Shown here piece after piece: positions 1 through 15,310 of a DNA stretch of 64,000 bases. This stretch comes from Trematomus loennbergii (lineage: Eukaryota > Chordata > Actinopteri > Perciformes > Nototheniidae). Made by a program: the position numbers and the translations under genes. The DNA lies in contig JAAOOA010000267.1 of the NCBI GenBank assembly GCA_012861695.1, forward strand, positions 127,001-191,000, given 5' to 3'. The stretch's first letter is position 1. Each line of letters opens with the position of its first letter. A model generated the notes under the pieces. That model searched no databases and had not been told where the DNA came from. It saw only the letters and a list, made by a program, of their open reading frames with translations.

Positions 1-307
1 AATCATTATTCTGATGTCTACATTTTTAATGACTTGCAGTTAAACCTAGTGGGTTTATATCCTCACTTCTTTTAACACACCATGTGACCTTTAAAATACT
101 TCCTGTGAAATCCTTATTTTTCATCATGCGGTGATGAATGATAACTGAAACCATGAACTCAGAAAGCAGAACAAGTGACCGCAGCAAAATCTGCATGAAA
201 AACTCTCAACAGACATCATTTCAGGGAATTTCCAAAGATGTCTGTCTCTGATATTTTGTCTTTTTGAAATAGAGTATTGCACAATATTGCTGCAAAAGAA
301 TACTCAC

Positions 308-2905
<2,598 letters not shown>

Positions 2906-2922
2906 CAAGCAGCTTGTTACAG

Positions 2923-3210
2923 CTCCTGTTACATTCAGGGTCAAATTGACCCGTTTGAAAGTTTGAAAATCTACGAAAAATACTTTCAAGTATTTTTTTT
3001 GTATGAAACTTCTTCTACTTACCTTAATTAGTGCAATAAACAAGTAAAATGAAAACTGTTCATGTCATGCATTTGGAATCCCCCCTACATGTCTATATCA
3101 CAGAGATGGTATTCGGGTCAATCTGACCCGGCAGTGAAAGTGGAGGCTAGAAGGGGTCAGAGGGCTCAAATGGGATATACGGTATATATATATCGTAATT
3201 TTCCACAGAC

Positions 3211-3254
<44 letters not shown>

Positions 3255-3963
3255 CAGACACCCACCCTGGCAGTGGAGGCCCTCAGTGGGGCTCTGGTCC
3301 CTATTGTTGGGAACCAGGGACCTAAACAATTCAACTGTATGACATAATTATCATTTATTTAAAGAATGGTGTTAAATTACATGATGGTGTCAACGAAGGG
3401 GATTATAAGTCTGTCGTAGAGAGCTGAATACTGTTCTAGACAAAAAAAATTCTGAAGTATCTCAGCCTCAAGATGTGGAGACGGCACACACGCACTCAAA
3501 CTGTAAATCAGAAGTCAGACTTGGAGACCGCTGACAGCTTTACAGTTACTGGAACAGAAATGCAGAGGTTACATACAACAATGAGGTGGTTGTGCAACAT
3601 TTGTGCAATGTGCTTTTTCCCTGCAATTTGCAAAGAACACAGTGTGATCAGTCTCTGCCTTTCAGAGCAAATTAATTAGTTTTAAAGTAAAAAACTAATG
3701 TATTCTATATCAAGGTTTTTCCAATGTAAAAAAGAAAATAGAAAAACGAGTGACTTATTCTAATGGAACCATGATCTGTGAGAGGTGAATAACACAGTTG
3801 CACTAAATATTGATTTCATTGATAGTAATAAACGGTACAAACTATGTACAAAAAAAAATCTGGATTTTTGGGCTTCTGACCATTTTTGGATAATTAAACA
3901 TGCAGTGGGTCAAATTGACCCACGAATATTATTGCTGTTACAAAAAACGAATATAACAGGAGG
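2923..3963. mobile_element. MITE-like element with GGGTCAAATTGACCC ends
   Basis: The left end reads CTCCTGTTACATTC followed by GGGTCAAATTGACCC (2,938-2,952). The right end has GGGTCAAATTGACCC (3,907-3,921) and then the complement of the CTCCTGTTA motif near 3,952-3,963. A third, internal GGGTCAATCTGACCC lies at 3,115. The palindromic 15-mer at each end fits a teleost non-autonomous DNA transposon. No transposase is visible. Boundaries are within about 10 bp. Confidence 0.5.
3207..3256. repeat. (AGAC)n microsatellite
   Basis: AGAG then tandem AGAC units, inside the preceding element. Confidence 0.9.
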
Positions 3964-3980
3964 GTTACAATTATATTTAA

Positions 3981-4944
3981 AGTGGACCTATCATGATATA
4001 TTTAAATGATATATTGTAGGGCCATACCTATATAAGGTATATTTATACGTTTCTGTTTTCAAAATACCAAACAGATCATGCATTTTAGCCATGCCTCATT
4101 TCGCTCTATGTGCTGTTTGCTGTCTACGGGGCTGATTCTGTGAGCTGCAGCTGACCACGCCCCCTGCAGGAGAGGGAGCTGTGCTCTGATCAAGTCAAGA
4201 GGGGGAGAAAAAGAGATCTCCGTCCTCCGTGTTTTATTATATAGAGTCGTTATTCATTTGTTTTAAAGCTCAATAAATAACAAAGAAGACCTTTGACCGG
4301 CACTTTTCTAATTTTGTCCGGAAGATTTAAATTTTAACGGACATCTTGACCGGCGAAAGAAAACCTAAGTGAAACTGCCGCACGGTCCCCTCGTTCCTTG
4401 GAAGAGGCGGAGAGGTGGGTGTTTGTCATCTGCTGGTGGTCTAACCGGAAAAGTTACAGTGCTTGCCTCGACGGGGAGGGATTGCATTGAATTAAAGCAG
4501 CGGGAGCAAACGCTTGCCTCGGCGAGGGAGAAAAAAAGCCACAGCGGAGAATAAACAGAAGGGTAACCATGGTAACCATGCGCGGGAAGTCTTCTTCGCT
4601 GCTTTTGTGGCAGACTACAGCGCCACTTACAGGCCTGGCATATGTACTACAGCGTCTCCAGCGCTTTCGAACGGCAATGGCCGGCCGTGGCCCAACCCCA
4701 CATTCCCCTGATAGGTGGAGAGTTGGCCCAATAGCCGTAGCGCCACCGTCCTGACGTCAGTGAAGTGTTCAAATCTGGATCAGTTTTTATCAGATCCGTT
4801 GCAGCCCCTTTTTTAGAGATTTGGGTATGGAGGAAAATAGAGAGGGTTGTGTTTTCTGACACTTGGTGAGTTCCCTGGAACACCGGGGACACATATTCAT
4901 GTAGAAAAGACGTACAAAAGTGCATTTTGCATGATAGGTCCCCT
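3981..4944. mobile_element. TTAA-flanked MITE, family with GGACCTATCATG ends
   Basis: TTAA at 3,977-3,980 is followed by AGTGGACCTATCATG. The right end is CATGATAGGTCCCCT followed by TTAA at 4,945-4,948. The inverted termini and TTAA target duplication indicate a piggyBac-like non-autonomous element of about 960 bp. The interior contains GC-rich stretches but no convincing gene; ATG frames at 4,369-4,750 are short. An inverted, related copy lies at 10,416-11,015. Confidence 0.7.
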
Positions 4945-5346
4945 TTAAATAAAAAAACACTTGCAATCTTATCCAACATGCACTTAAAAATCAGTGGATA
5001 TGTATTTTTTTATTATTTTTGGAAGACATGCTAATTGAGAGTATTCAAACCCTCACAAACAAGTATATATATATTTTTTAGAAATAGGTGAAAATATATT
5101 TTATTTTTATTTTTGGGGAAGAAATTCTTAAACAAACCCTCACTCAATAATATATATAAAAAACTGTAAACAAAAAACATACATGTATTTAATTACGAAG
5201 CATTCAAACTTTCACTCAGTAAAGAATAACATTTCACAAAAACAATGATTATTTGTTTTCAATATACATTTTTTGAGAAGAAATGAGAATTCAACACGAA
5301 AATATTAAAAAATAAATCTGTGAAAATGATGATTTGTTGTATTTAA

Positions 5347-5716
5347 AGTGGGTAGGTACGTTTGAGAAACCGGCTCGAGATCGCTAGAATTTGAAAATAC
5401 ACAACCGAAGAAAATCTGCCACTTCCTTACAGAGCCCCTCCTCCAACACACACGAACGCGCACATGACCAATGAGAGCACAAGATAAGTTTGTGCACAGA
5501 TGGAAGGCTGACAGGCAGGTAGGCCATCCAGTTATTTTAGCCGGGCCGGCTCAGATGATTGGTCGTGCTTTTTACAGTACTACGGCTTCCACAGATGAAT
5601 TTCTTTATGGATTTTTTGTCAAAGCACTTCAGATATTCATTGCTATCGGGATGTTAAGAGCATTCCATGGAATATAACAAGTGTATCTCGAGCCGATTTC
5701 TCAAACGTACCTACCT
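5347..5716. mobile_element. TTAA-flanked MITE, GGTAGGTA family, copy 1
   Basis: The element is 370 bp between TTAA at 5,343-5,346 and TTAA at 5,717-5,720. Its termini pair over about 31 bp with one mismatch: GGTAGGTACGTTTGAG... on the left and the complement ending ...CGTACCTACC on the right. A second copy with the same structure is at 32,558-32,938. The frame starting at 5,471 is conserved only because the repeat is conserved; there is no evidence that it is a gene. Confidence 0.8.
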
Positions 5717-5777
5717 TTAATTCATGTTATTTTTTTTTTGTGATTGTCTATAGTTAATTGAACAATTATATACAAGA

Positions 5778-5895
5778 AGGCTGTGGCTCAGTGGGATAGA
5801 GCGTTGATCTTTGGGTCAGGGAAGCACAGGTTCAATCCCTGCATCAGTCAGCATGTTGTTGTGTCCCTAGGCAAGTGACGTAATGTACAGGGCGT
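5778..5895 (+). repeat. tRNA-derived SINE fragment
   Basis: It shows a pol III A-box-like TGGCTCAGTGGG and a B-box GGTTCAATCCC spaced as in a tRNA, followed by the TTGTTGTGTCCCTAGGCAAG tail typical of teleost SINEs. It is not a functional tRNA because the acceptor stem does not pair. Confidence 0.6.
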
Positions 5896-6509
5896 TTTTA
5901 CAACACATTGTTGTTGGTAGTATAAGATTAAATGTTTTGGAAATTATCAAATAAAAATGACACATAGTTTAAATGTTGCCTGCTCTAATAGTCATCTTTT
6001 AACTAAATAAACTGCAAATGAATTAACGTTTTCTGGATTTTTTTCTCATCTTGAATGCAAAAAGCGTAACTTGCGTTCACTTTATTGATTCATTCATTTA
6101 ATAATTTCAGATCAGGGTTTGTTTATTCTACTTTTTTAGTTTGTTTTAAACAGCAATTCGATCTGCCTGTCTGTATCTCACAAACAGAAAGATTGACAAT
6201 AATGTTGACTTTGACTTTTGACTTTCCTTACTGTTAAGAAATATCACTCGACACCAGGTTGAGAATCAATAATCAGGTTCTAGTTTATTCTTGCAAGAAG
6301 GAGCAGAGTTAAATCACATACAAAGGATATGTGTTAACTCACACACATGGGGTATGTTGCTCAACGGAGCAGCAGAAAACATCAGGCTTATATAGTCCAA
6401 AACACGGAGATAACAACAAAGTCGTAATTCGAGGTGGCACTAATATCAGCCGTGGGTGTCGGAAAGTCGGGTCATCTGCGACGTCTTCTGGACTTATAAA
6501 AAATTAGAT
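5896..6509. other. no gene seen
   Basis: AT-rich sequence. No frame, RNA gene or repeat structure could be supported here. Confidence 0.6.
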
Positions 6510-6845
6510 ATGTAGGAGCCAACAAGTATGTGCCTGTCTCCTCATAAAGATCAACATGTAGGCGTGTGGTGCAGTGGGTTGGTGTTCGGATCAGGGGGTC
6601 ACAGGTTCAAACCCCACTGCATGTCGTTGTGTCCCTGAGACACTTCACCCCAAATTGCTCCTGTGGGGATTGCCCACAGTATTGAGTATGTAAGTCGCTT
6701 TGGATAAAAGCGTCTAAAAAGTAACATGTCATGTAATCAACAACCTGTAGGAGACAACAAGTATGTGCCTGTCTCCTCATAAAGACCAACAACCTGTAGG
6801 AGACAACAAGTATGTGCCTGTCTCCTCATAAAGATCAACAACCTG
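6510..6845. repeat. 51-54 bp minisatellite interrupted by a SINE
   Basis: Units containing ACAACAAGTATGTGCCTGTC followed by TCCTCATAAAGA occur near 6,519, 6,754 and 6,804. Between the first and second lies a tRNA-type SINE (about 6,549-6,720). It has an A-box (GTGGTGCAGTGGG), a B-box (GGTTCAAACCCC) and the teleost tail GTCGCTTTGGATAAAAGCGT. The SINE therefore inserted into, or was trapped in, the minisatellite. Confidence 0.6.
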
Positions 6846-7263
6846 AAATGCCCTGCCTCCTCCGATCATAAAGAAAGCTGAAAGGTCGACACATGATATC
6901 AGTGCATTAAAACGACACATAAAGAGGAGACAACAGTATTTTTCTCCAACACTTACAGTATAATGCAATCTCATCATAATCAGCTGGTATTTGATCTGGT
7001 GATCATTCAAAACTAAGCATCAATATCGACATCTTTTCTTGGAGATTTTGCACAAAAAGTGAACTGAAAAGAGGAAATAAAGATGAAAGATTATATTATT
7101 GAGTCATTTGGGATTTCCTTCACTAACAACATGCTTTCAGTTTCATATTTAATCATCTTTTATATTATTTTAAATCAGTGAAGGTTTTTTATTTTATTTT
7201 TATTTTCCTCATCAGAGATAATTTAGTCCTTCAAGCTCAATATCTTTGAATATATTATAAAGC
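6846..7263. other. no gene seen
   Basis: AT-rich sequence lacking a supported frame. A partial duplicate of its 3' part (GTGAACTGAAAAGAGGAAAT and the following bases) occurs at 16,540-16,620, so both belong to a dispersed low-copy segment. Confidence 0.5.
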
Positions 7264-7330
7264 AGGGGTGTCTAAACTACGGCCCGTGGCCCACTTTGAA
7301 TTGGCCCCCGTGCTTGTCTCATATTGTACT
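7264..7330. mobile_element. possible hAT-type terminus
   Basis: CAGGGGTGTCTAAACTACGG followed by CCCGTGGCCCAC has the CAGGGG start of Charlie-like hAT elements. The matching CCCCTG end was not found, so only a truncated copy is proposed. Confidence 0.35.
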
Positions 7331-7790
7331 TCTTAAATATATATATGTACAAATATATTACAAAGAACTATAAACATAAATAGAAAATACTTGATTTGTC
7401 CGGTAATTGGGTTTGAATAAACATATCATTATTACAACAACAAAAAAGTGCTGTAATTTATATACAGTTCTAAATTACAACCATTTTTAAAATGTTGTTA
7501 TATTAATAGTTTTATTATTATTATTATTATGTAATGCTCTGACTGAGAAACGAGAGACCAGATAATCAACATTTGAAAAGAATACTCCTACAATATATGT
7601 TTTTGTCACGTAGACAGTGAGCACAGGTTTTTTTAAGTAAGACAAACTAAAGAAAAAGAAAGTCTGATAGCTCAACAAAGGAAGTCAAGTACAAGATCTG
7701 AGTACTTCTACTTTTACTCAAGTACAAGATCTGAGTACTTCTACGGCTTTAAAACTAAAGCGAGCTCTAGTATTTGCAGGATTTAAGAGG

Positions 7791-10700
7791 CTACAACTCG
7801 TCTTGCTGTTGAGTTCTCGCTGCCTCTTTGTTAATGTTCATAGCCGCCCTGATCGCGGACTTCATGGCCGTCTCGATCCAGGCGTGAGGGAAGGCGGTGT
7901 GTTCCCCGGCAAAGTGCACCCTGCCTTCACTTCTGAACAGCTCCTTGGAGTAGTCTTCTGCATGCTGGTAGGGAGTGAAGAGAGCAAAGGCGCCCAGGCT
8001 GTGAGGATCGGCGCTCCACTTCTTCACCACCACCCCGGTGCAAAGAGACCACACTTTCTTCCCGTGGATCTGCTCCAAGTCTCTCAGCGCCAACTCCTTT
8101 TTCAAAGATGAAAAGATTCAAAGGTTTTATCATCATATGCACAAAGCTACAGTGTAGAAATGGCAATGAAATTATTCTGACCTGAGCTCCTCCAACAATG
8201 CAACATTTATAATAAAATACAAAAATAAAAGTAGTGCAAGAAGTCCATATACATGTCAATAGAATATGATATGTACAAGAACAGAATATGAAATTAAATA
8301 ATGTAAATTAAATACGGTTTATTGCGGTGATAACTATTTATATAAATAAGTATATTGCAAGATGACAAACAGGAATGTTTTTCGGGGCACTTTACAGACC
8401 TTGAGGTCTTCGTCGCTCACTCCCAGGAAGAGGAGGGAGTCCTCGGCCAGGTGTAGGAAGCCAGAACCCCGATGGTCTTATTTTTCGGGAAACTGTGACT
8501 CGGGTAGTAGATGAACCGAGAAGGACCGTCGGTGATGCTCTTCCCGCCTCGGATGCCGTCCTCCAACCAGAACTTCTCTTTAAAAGTGAGGATGATCTTA
8601 GTGGAGCTTTCGTAGTGGACGCCCCTCAGGACTTCCATCTTCTTAATGGACAGAGGTGGATCAAAGTCCATGAAAAGAGCTGCTTTGGCCGTGGTGGTCA
8701 CCAGGACCACGTCAGCATGAAGGTCAGTAAGAGGGAGTTCTCGATTGGTCTGATAGGACACGATGACCCCTCGATCTGATTGGCGGATACGTTTCACCTT
8801 AGAGTTGAGGAGGATGGGGACGTCGAGGACGGTGTGAAAGCTTCGGTCAGCAGATCAGACCCGCCGGTCACCTCATAGTACCTGTAAGAGAAAACTTTTT
8901 TCGTCTCCTTGTATCAGCCACAAATGTAGGTAATATGTGATCGGTGACCTCCAGGTATCTATATATGTGTGCTTACATGTTGATTACATTTTAATCTCCA
9001 CATATTCACACCAATTTATGATCTTTGAAGTAAAAAAGCTAACGTTGGGCTATAAAGGAACTACAGCACGGTACATGACTTCACGTCACCACCGCTAAGC
9101 TAAAGGTGGCTAATGTTGGGCTATAAAGGAACTACAGCACGGTCACATGACTTCACGTCACCACCGCTAAGCTAAAGGCGGCTAATGTTGAGCTATAAAG
9201 GAACTACAGCACGGTCACATGACTTCACGTCACCACCGCTAAGCTAAAAGGCTAATGTTGGCTATAAAGGAACTACAGCACGGTCACATGACTTCACGTC
9301 ACCACCGCTAAGCTAAGGCGGCTAATATTGTGCGTGATGACGTTAAGTCGTCTCATTTAGACACTTGTTAGCACTGTTTTTAAATTCAACAGTTGGGTAT
9401 TTACTGACGTATTTTATGTTATAGAAAAATGTTGAACATGTTGTAAGCTTGTCTTCTTCGAGGTGGGAACAGTAGGTGGTTAATTGCCTCATTAAAGACT
9501 TATTGCTGCACTGCTCTAGCCCGTAAATGAATTCAGTGAAACAGTAAACGTTACGTGTGTTGTCGCTGACGTCGCTCTCGATGTAGATCATCTCGGACAG
9601 AGCGAGGTACATCAGGCTCTGTTCGTTCAGTAAGTCTCCGATCATCCTAATCGCCTCCGGACTCAAGCCACCTTCTGCCTTCAGATACTCCTGAAACAAC
9701 ACAGGGAGGGTTTCTACATTATAGTCATTAAATATTCTGTCTTTCATAAAAAAAAAATGAAGTGTTCTACCCTTGTAAAACGTGCGTTGGAAGTACATCA
9801 AATAACTTTTTTTACTATTTAAAATTACATTACCTTCACAGAGTAGTGGTCGTACTTCTGGAGCGCAGCTTCGCAGCCATGTGCCTTCACTTCATCTTTC
9901 ACCTAGAGGGAATATTATTAACATCTCAGCTGTTATTTGTTATCTGCATATTGTGGGTGAGGAGAAATACCAAGCAATAATAGATCAAAAACGTTCATAG
10001 AAAATCTGTGTAGCAATTATTCAATATTGAATATTCTCTTTTGTGATATTGGGTAAATTAATGAAATTGTTATCATTATTATTATCATTATTTTTTTTTT
10101 TTTTACTTTTATATATAATCTTATTACAATTATTATTAGTATTATTATTCAATTGTATTGTGTTTATGTGCAATGTACCTTCTGCAGAGCTCTCTGCAGC
10201 AGCTGGTTTGCAGACTTCCCCTTCTCGCTCTTCCACACTTTATACTTCAGGATGTTTGGATCAGCGATCACAGCGTACGTCCTCCTCCGCAGCCCGTTCA
10301 CCAGGAAGAAAGTGTTCACGTCCTCCATGACGAATGGATTCAGCTTCACCCCCAGTTCTTCAGCAAACCAGAGGACGATGCTGCCAACAGACGCATTTAC
10401 ATTTTTCAGACTTAAAGGTCTCCTATCATGCAAAATGCAGTTTTTTATGTCTTTTATACATAAATATGTGTCCCCGGTGTGTCCCGGGTGTCCCCGGTGT
10501 GTCAGGAGTCACAAAGTGTCAGAGAATAAAACCCTCTCTCTTTTCCTCCGTACCCACATCTCTAAAAAGGGGAACAACGGAGCTGATTCAGATTTGCTGG
10601 GTCATGACGGCATTACTAAAATGTGGGCGGGCTTTTAACCCACGGGCCAATCAGAAACGTTGCTGTCAGAAACAATGAGAGACGTATTTAAGTATTATGG

Positions 10701-13700
10701 TCTGTGTTTACATTAGCATGGCTAACACTCAGAGCTAACCTGTACTGGAGAGAGCATGTGTAAAGAAGCAGAAAATAAAAAGCAACTCACCTCGTGGTAA
10801 ACCTGAGAGAGAGAAAGAGTTTGAGCTCCATACTGTTTCAGAAATAATGCTTGACGTGGTTTTGATTTTTAAAGTTACAGACCCAGAATCAGCACTTTGG
10901 TAACAGCTGAAATAGAGGGGTTTGAGGCTAGAATGGGTGATCTGTTTGGTATTTTGAGCAAAACACTTCAGAGACATGTTTTTATACATTTTGATATATC
11001 TGAGACCTATAATATATGCCTTAACCTGTTAAGCCCGAGATACCCCTATACCGGGCACTGCCTCAACATCTTGCAGGAAACAGTGTCTGAGGGCATGTTC
11101 ATTTAATAAACTATGAATGTTTTATATCCATGTAACGGGAAGAAACTCAGCTAACTGATCATTTTTCAAAAGAAAACCCACAATGCTAACACTGAGCCTC
11201 TGAATTAGCAACGAGCGAAAAATGCTAACAGATTACTGCACTGAAAATCAACGAGTGTGTGTGGGGTACTCCCCCTCCGATTCTATTGGCTCTAACGGTC
11301 AGAAATGCCCCTTTCACACCAACGCGTTTTCAGCGCCGGCTCGGAGCTAGAGCCTGAAAAGTACCGTTTTTTCCTGTTCACACCGCAGCGGCGCCGCCTC
11401 TTAGCTACGGAATCCGGTTCACTTCCAGCTCCAAAAAATTGTCGGTCTAGAAGCAAGAGCTTCGGAGCTAGAGGCGGCGTCGCTTACGTCTGTCTTACGT
11501 CGAGGCGTGCAGGAAACTAAACCCACCTCCCCTGAACATGGGTCGACTGAAGAGTCTCGTCATGCCTGCCTACAAGCAGTAGCGCTGAGCAAAGTGACTA
11601 GAAGGCAACCACACACTTATAAAAAAACCCACACTTTATAAAGTCAGGCAACACTAACCAGGCTTCGTGTGATTCTGTTTATTTGTACTTTACTTTGACC
11701 ATCCGTTCGCTGTTATTGATCATTGTGGAGAGGCAGACGTTTTGTTTTTTATCATAGCATGCTATCGGATGGAATCAATACATGGGCTGCACAGGTTGTC
11801 ATGTCCGACTATCACAAGTAGAATCATAATGAAAAATACGCCGGTAAAATGTGCCTGTAGAAAACGGCTTAGCAAGTAATCAGTTTAGCTTCGGTTGCTA
11901 TGCTAACATCACCCATGTTATACCAGAGAAACTTTCATAACAGCGTTGTGATGCCAAATAGCGTCAATTCAGACTGACACACATTCACTTAAGGGGAACT
12001 GGGGATATGTATCAGCTGCTTGTGTGACAGTCAGACAGTGAATACTTTAGAGCCGTGTGAGCTAACCCGGAGCTAACGGGAGAATAAACTCCCGTGGAAG
12101 AGCAGCCAACTGCAGCGGTCGGTAAATGCCGCTGAAACACATTAATAAACAATGAACCATGGCACTCTGGAGAAAAGATAAGGTTGGAGAAGTCGTTATT
12201 TAATTTAATCTGGCTTCGTATCATTAAAAGCAACACGATCATCGACCCGACGCAGTCCCCCGTTGTTGTTGTTGTTGTTGTTGTGAGCGCCGTTGGGGAG
12301 CAAATCAGCGATGTAAACGGTGACGTCTTGACGCAGCAGCAGCACCAGGCTCTGGGCGGTGTGAACAGAGCGGGAGCAGAAAAGGGAAACCGGAGCTGAA
12401 CCAGAAAAGCTCTAGCTCGGAGCTAGAAAGGGAAAAGCGCTGGTGTGAAAGCCGCAAAAGAGGTGTCAACCATCAAAATCGACAAAGGGGGGCCAGAGAT
12501 ATGGAAAAAAAAACATTTCCACCCAAATCACCTCAGAGGTGGAGTGTTTTGGGTAAACCTCTCTAAAAAGGTCAAATGTCACTTGTTTTGCATCAATCTT
12601 GATACAGGGTACTTATTATATGTTGTACTTTGGATTCCTAAAGCTTTTAGTCTACTAACCCATCATCCAAGGGTAGTTTTCACTATAAGTAAAAAATAAT
12701 TGTTGGACGGACACTATAATTTAAGTTTTTTACTATGTTAATCTGAATTTTCTTTAAAATAAAAAAACATCTATATTGATTCTGACTTTTCTACATCCAA
12801 CTCACGATTTCTTTCTTCAAACTTGTCTTGTCTGAACTCACCTGTGATATTTGGGGATCCTCATGGCTCCCAGCTCAGCGAACCATCCTCCTCCTCGCTC
12901 CTGTAGGTCTCCACTCGGCCTCCAATACGCCCACTGGACTCTACTATGGTTACCTTGCACAACACATTTAAACATGATTACATTCCTGATTCTCTTTAAA
13001 GAGACTTGGGATTTGCCTTCTGCATTGACAATAAAAGCTTTGAATCATTAGAAACTGTTTTAAAAGCAACTTTAATTTAATTGTAGAGCATTTCAATCAT
13101 AACAATTTGTTTTATAAAGCAACTTCATTTCTTAACTCCTGTTTTAGAGTCCTTAGATCATGATAAATAGTTTATAAAGTGTATTTAGAGCGTGCACCTG
13201 GTGCCCGGCGTCCTGCAGCAGCTTTGCAGCCGTGAGTCCTGCCGCCCCGGCCCCGACGATGACCACGTGATGGGAGGGGTGGATGTGAGGAAGGCCGCTC
13301 TGCACCGTGTTCAGGAGATCCTCGTAGTCTTTGTCCTTCAGACAGTCCTCCAGAGATTTCTTCAGATGTTCCTCCACACTCCCAGCTGCTGATGATGTGT
13401 TTCTGAGACAGAGAGTGAGCAGCAGCAGCCGGACGACACCTGGAAACACAGATATTATTATTCAGGGGGTGAAGGGGAGTCAATGGAGAGAGGGACATTT
13501 TAAATTGTGACTCTGTGCTTCCCTTGGTGCTTCACAAAAAATAAATAAGAATTTAGTGCAAAAGAAACATTTATTTAATGATTTATTAAACAAAGAACAG
13601 GTGTATAAAATATGGCAAAAAATAATTAAAGAACAGTAATTTAATAAACAAAAAGACTCAGATGTATCAATTCAAATTAAGATTTTTTAAAGTTTTTTTA

Positions 13701-15245
13701 GGGTTATAAGATATGGCAAATATATTGACAAAAAGTGCACAAAAAAACATTAAAGAAAGTCGATTACATTTCATAAAGATTATTTTAGCAACATGGAAAT
13801 TCAAAGTGATTTACAGTACATCAAATAAGAGTAAAAAAGTCTTAAAAACGAAAAAGACTCTTGGAAAATTAGGGTTATAAAATATGGCAAAAATAATTAA
13901 CACAAACTACAAAAAAAATTAAGAAGGTCGATTTAATTAAAAAAATACTTGTTATTGATCATTATTCTGATGATTTCCTTTTTTAAGGGGGATACAATAT
14001 GGCAAAAGCCTGAATACATGTTATTTATTTAAACAGTCAATAAAAAGTCAAGTCTACGTAGAAAAAAACATTAAGAACATTGACAAAAACCCAAAACTAA
14101 ACCTAATTCTTTTTTTAATGACTTGCAGTTAAACCGAGTGGGTTTATATTCTCACTTCTTTTAAGGTCCCATGTCATGGCCATTTCTATACTGATCATAA
14201 TTCCATGAGGTCTTCTAGAATAAATGTATATTGTGCAATTTTCCAAACTCACATTGGTTTCTCATACAGCATCTCTGTATAGTATGTGTATTCACTCTCT
14301 GTCCTAAACGGCTTGTTGGAGCTCCAGCCCCCCCCCCCCCTCCCTGTGAGCCCAGTGGCCGTCTGCGAGACAGCGAGACACAGCGAAACCCAGCCCGAAC
14401 ACACACCCACACCCGCAGCCTGTCTGGGAGTTTGTGTGTGTGCTCACACACAAACTCACAGCCTCGCCGCATCCCGCCGTCTCAGGGAGGAGAAATCGGC
14501 AGAGCTGCAGCTGAGAAAGATTGAGTGTGTGTGTGTGTGAGGAAGTCCGCGGATTTAACGTAACGGCTCCACGGATTGGTCCATGTGGATATGGGCACGT
14601 CACTGTACCAGGAATAAAAAGAGAAATCTCCAACGAGGCGTTCTGGGGCAGCGTAGACAGGTCTTCTTCTGTGTTAGAGTTTTACTCGCTACAGGGTGTA
14701 CTTTGAGGGTTTGTGACTCTGCAGACCGTTTACATGCAGAAGCTACAGAACACACAAGGGGACCGGAAAAGCATGACATGGGACCTTTAACACACCATGT
14801 GACCTGTAAAATACTTCCTGTTAAATCCTTATTTTTCATCATGCGGTGATGAATGATAACTGAAACCATGAACTCAGAAAGCAGAACAAGTGACCGCAGC
14901 AAAATCTGCATGGAAAAACTCTCAATAGACATCATTTCAGGGAATTTCCAAAGATGTCTGTCTCTGATATTTTTGTCTTTTTGAAATAGAGTAAAAACAC
15001 ATATTGCTGCAAAAGAATACTCACAGGATTTCCACTTCACTGTCTGAGGATCCATCTCAGTTCAGCTCTCTGAAGAAGGGAAACAGAAACTAAAGGAGGC
15101 AGACATCATTAAATCCTGACAAACATTTACAGTATTTCATCTTGTAAAGTGCGAGACAAACACCATTTACAGTTATTAAGAAAACACCAAGGATCTTTCA
15201 GCCGCAGTGTGTGTGTGTGGTGTGTGTGTGTGTGTGTGTGGTGTG

Positions 15246-15310
<65 letters not shown>

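Noticed and set aside
5471..5677. Conserved 68-codon protein also seen at 32,684
   Set aside because: Both copies lie inside the same MITE; conservation is that of the repeat.
5778..6720. tRNA genes
   Set aside because: A and B boxes are present but stems do not fold and teleost SINE tails follow; these are SINEs.
14215..14633. Overlapping frames of 85-109 codons near 14,300
   Set aside because: They lie within the TTAA MITE and are open because of C-rich and GT-rich composition.
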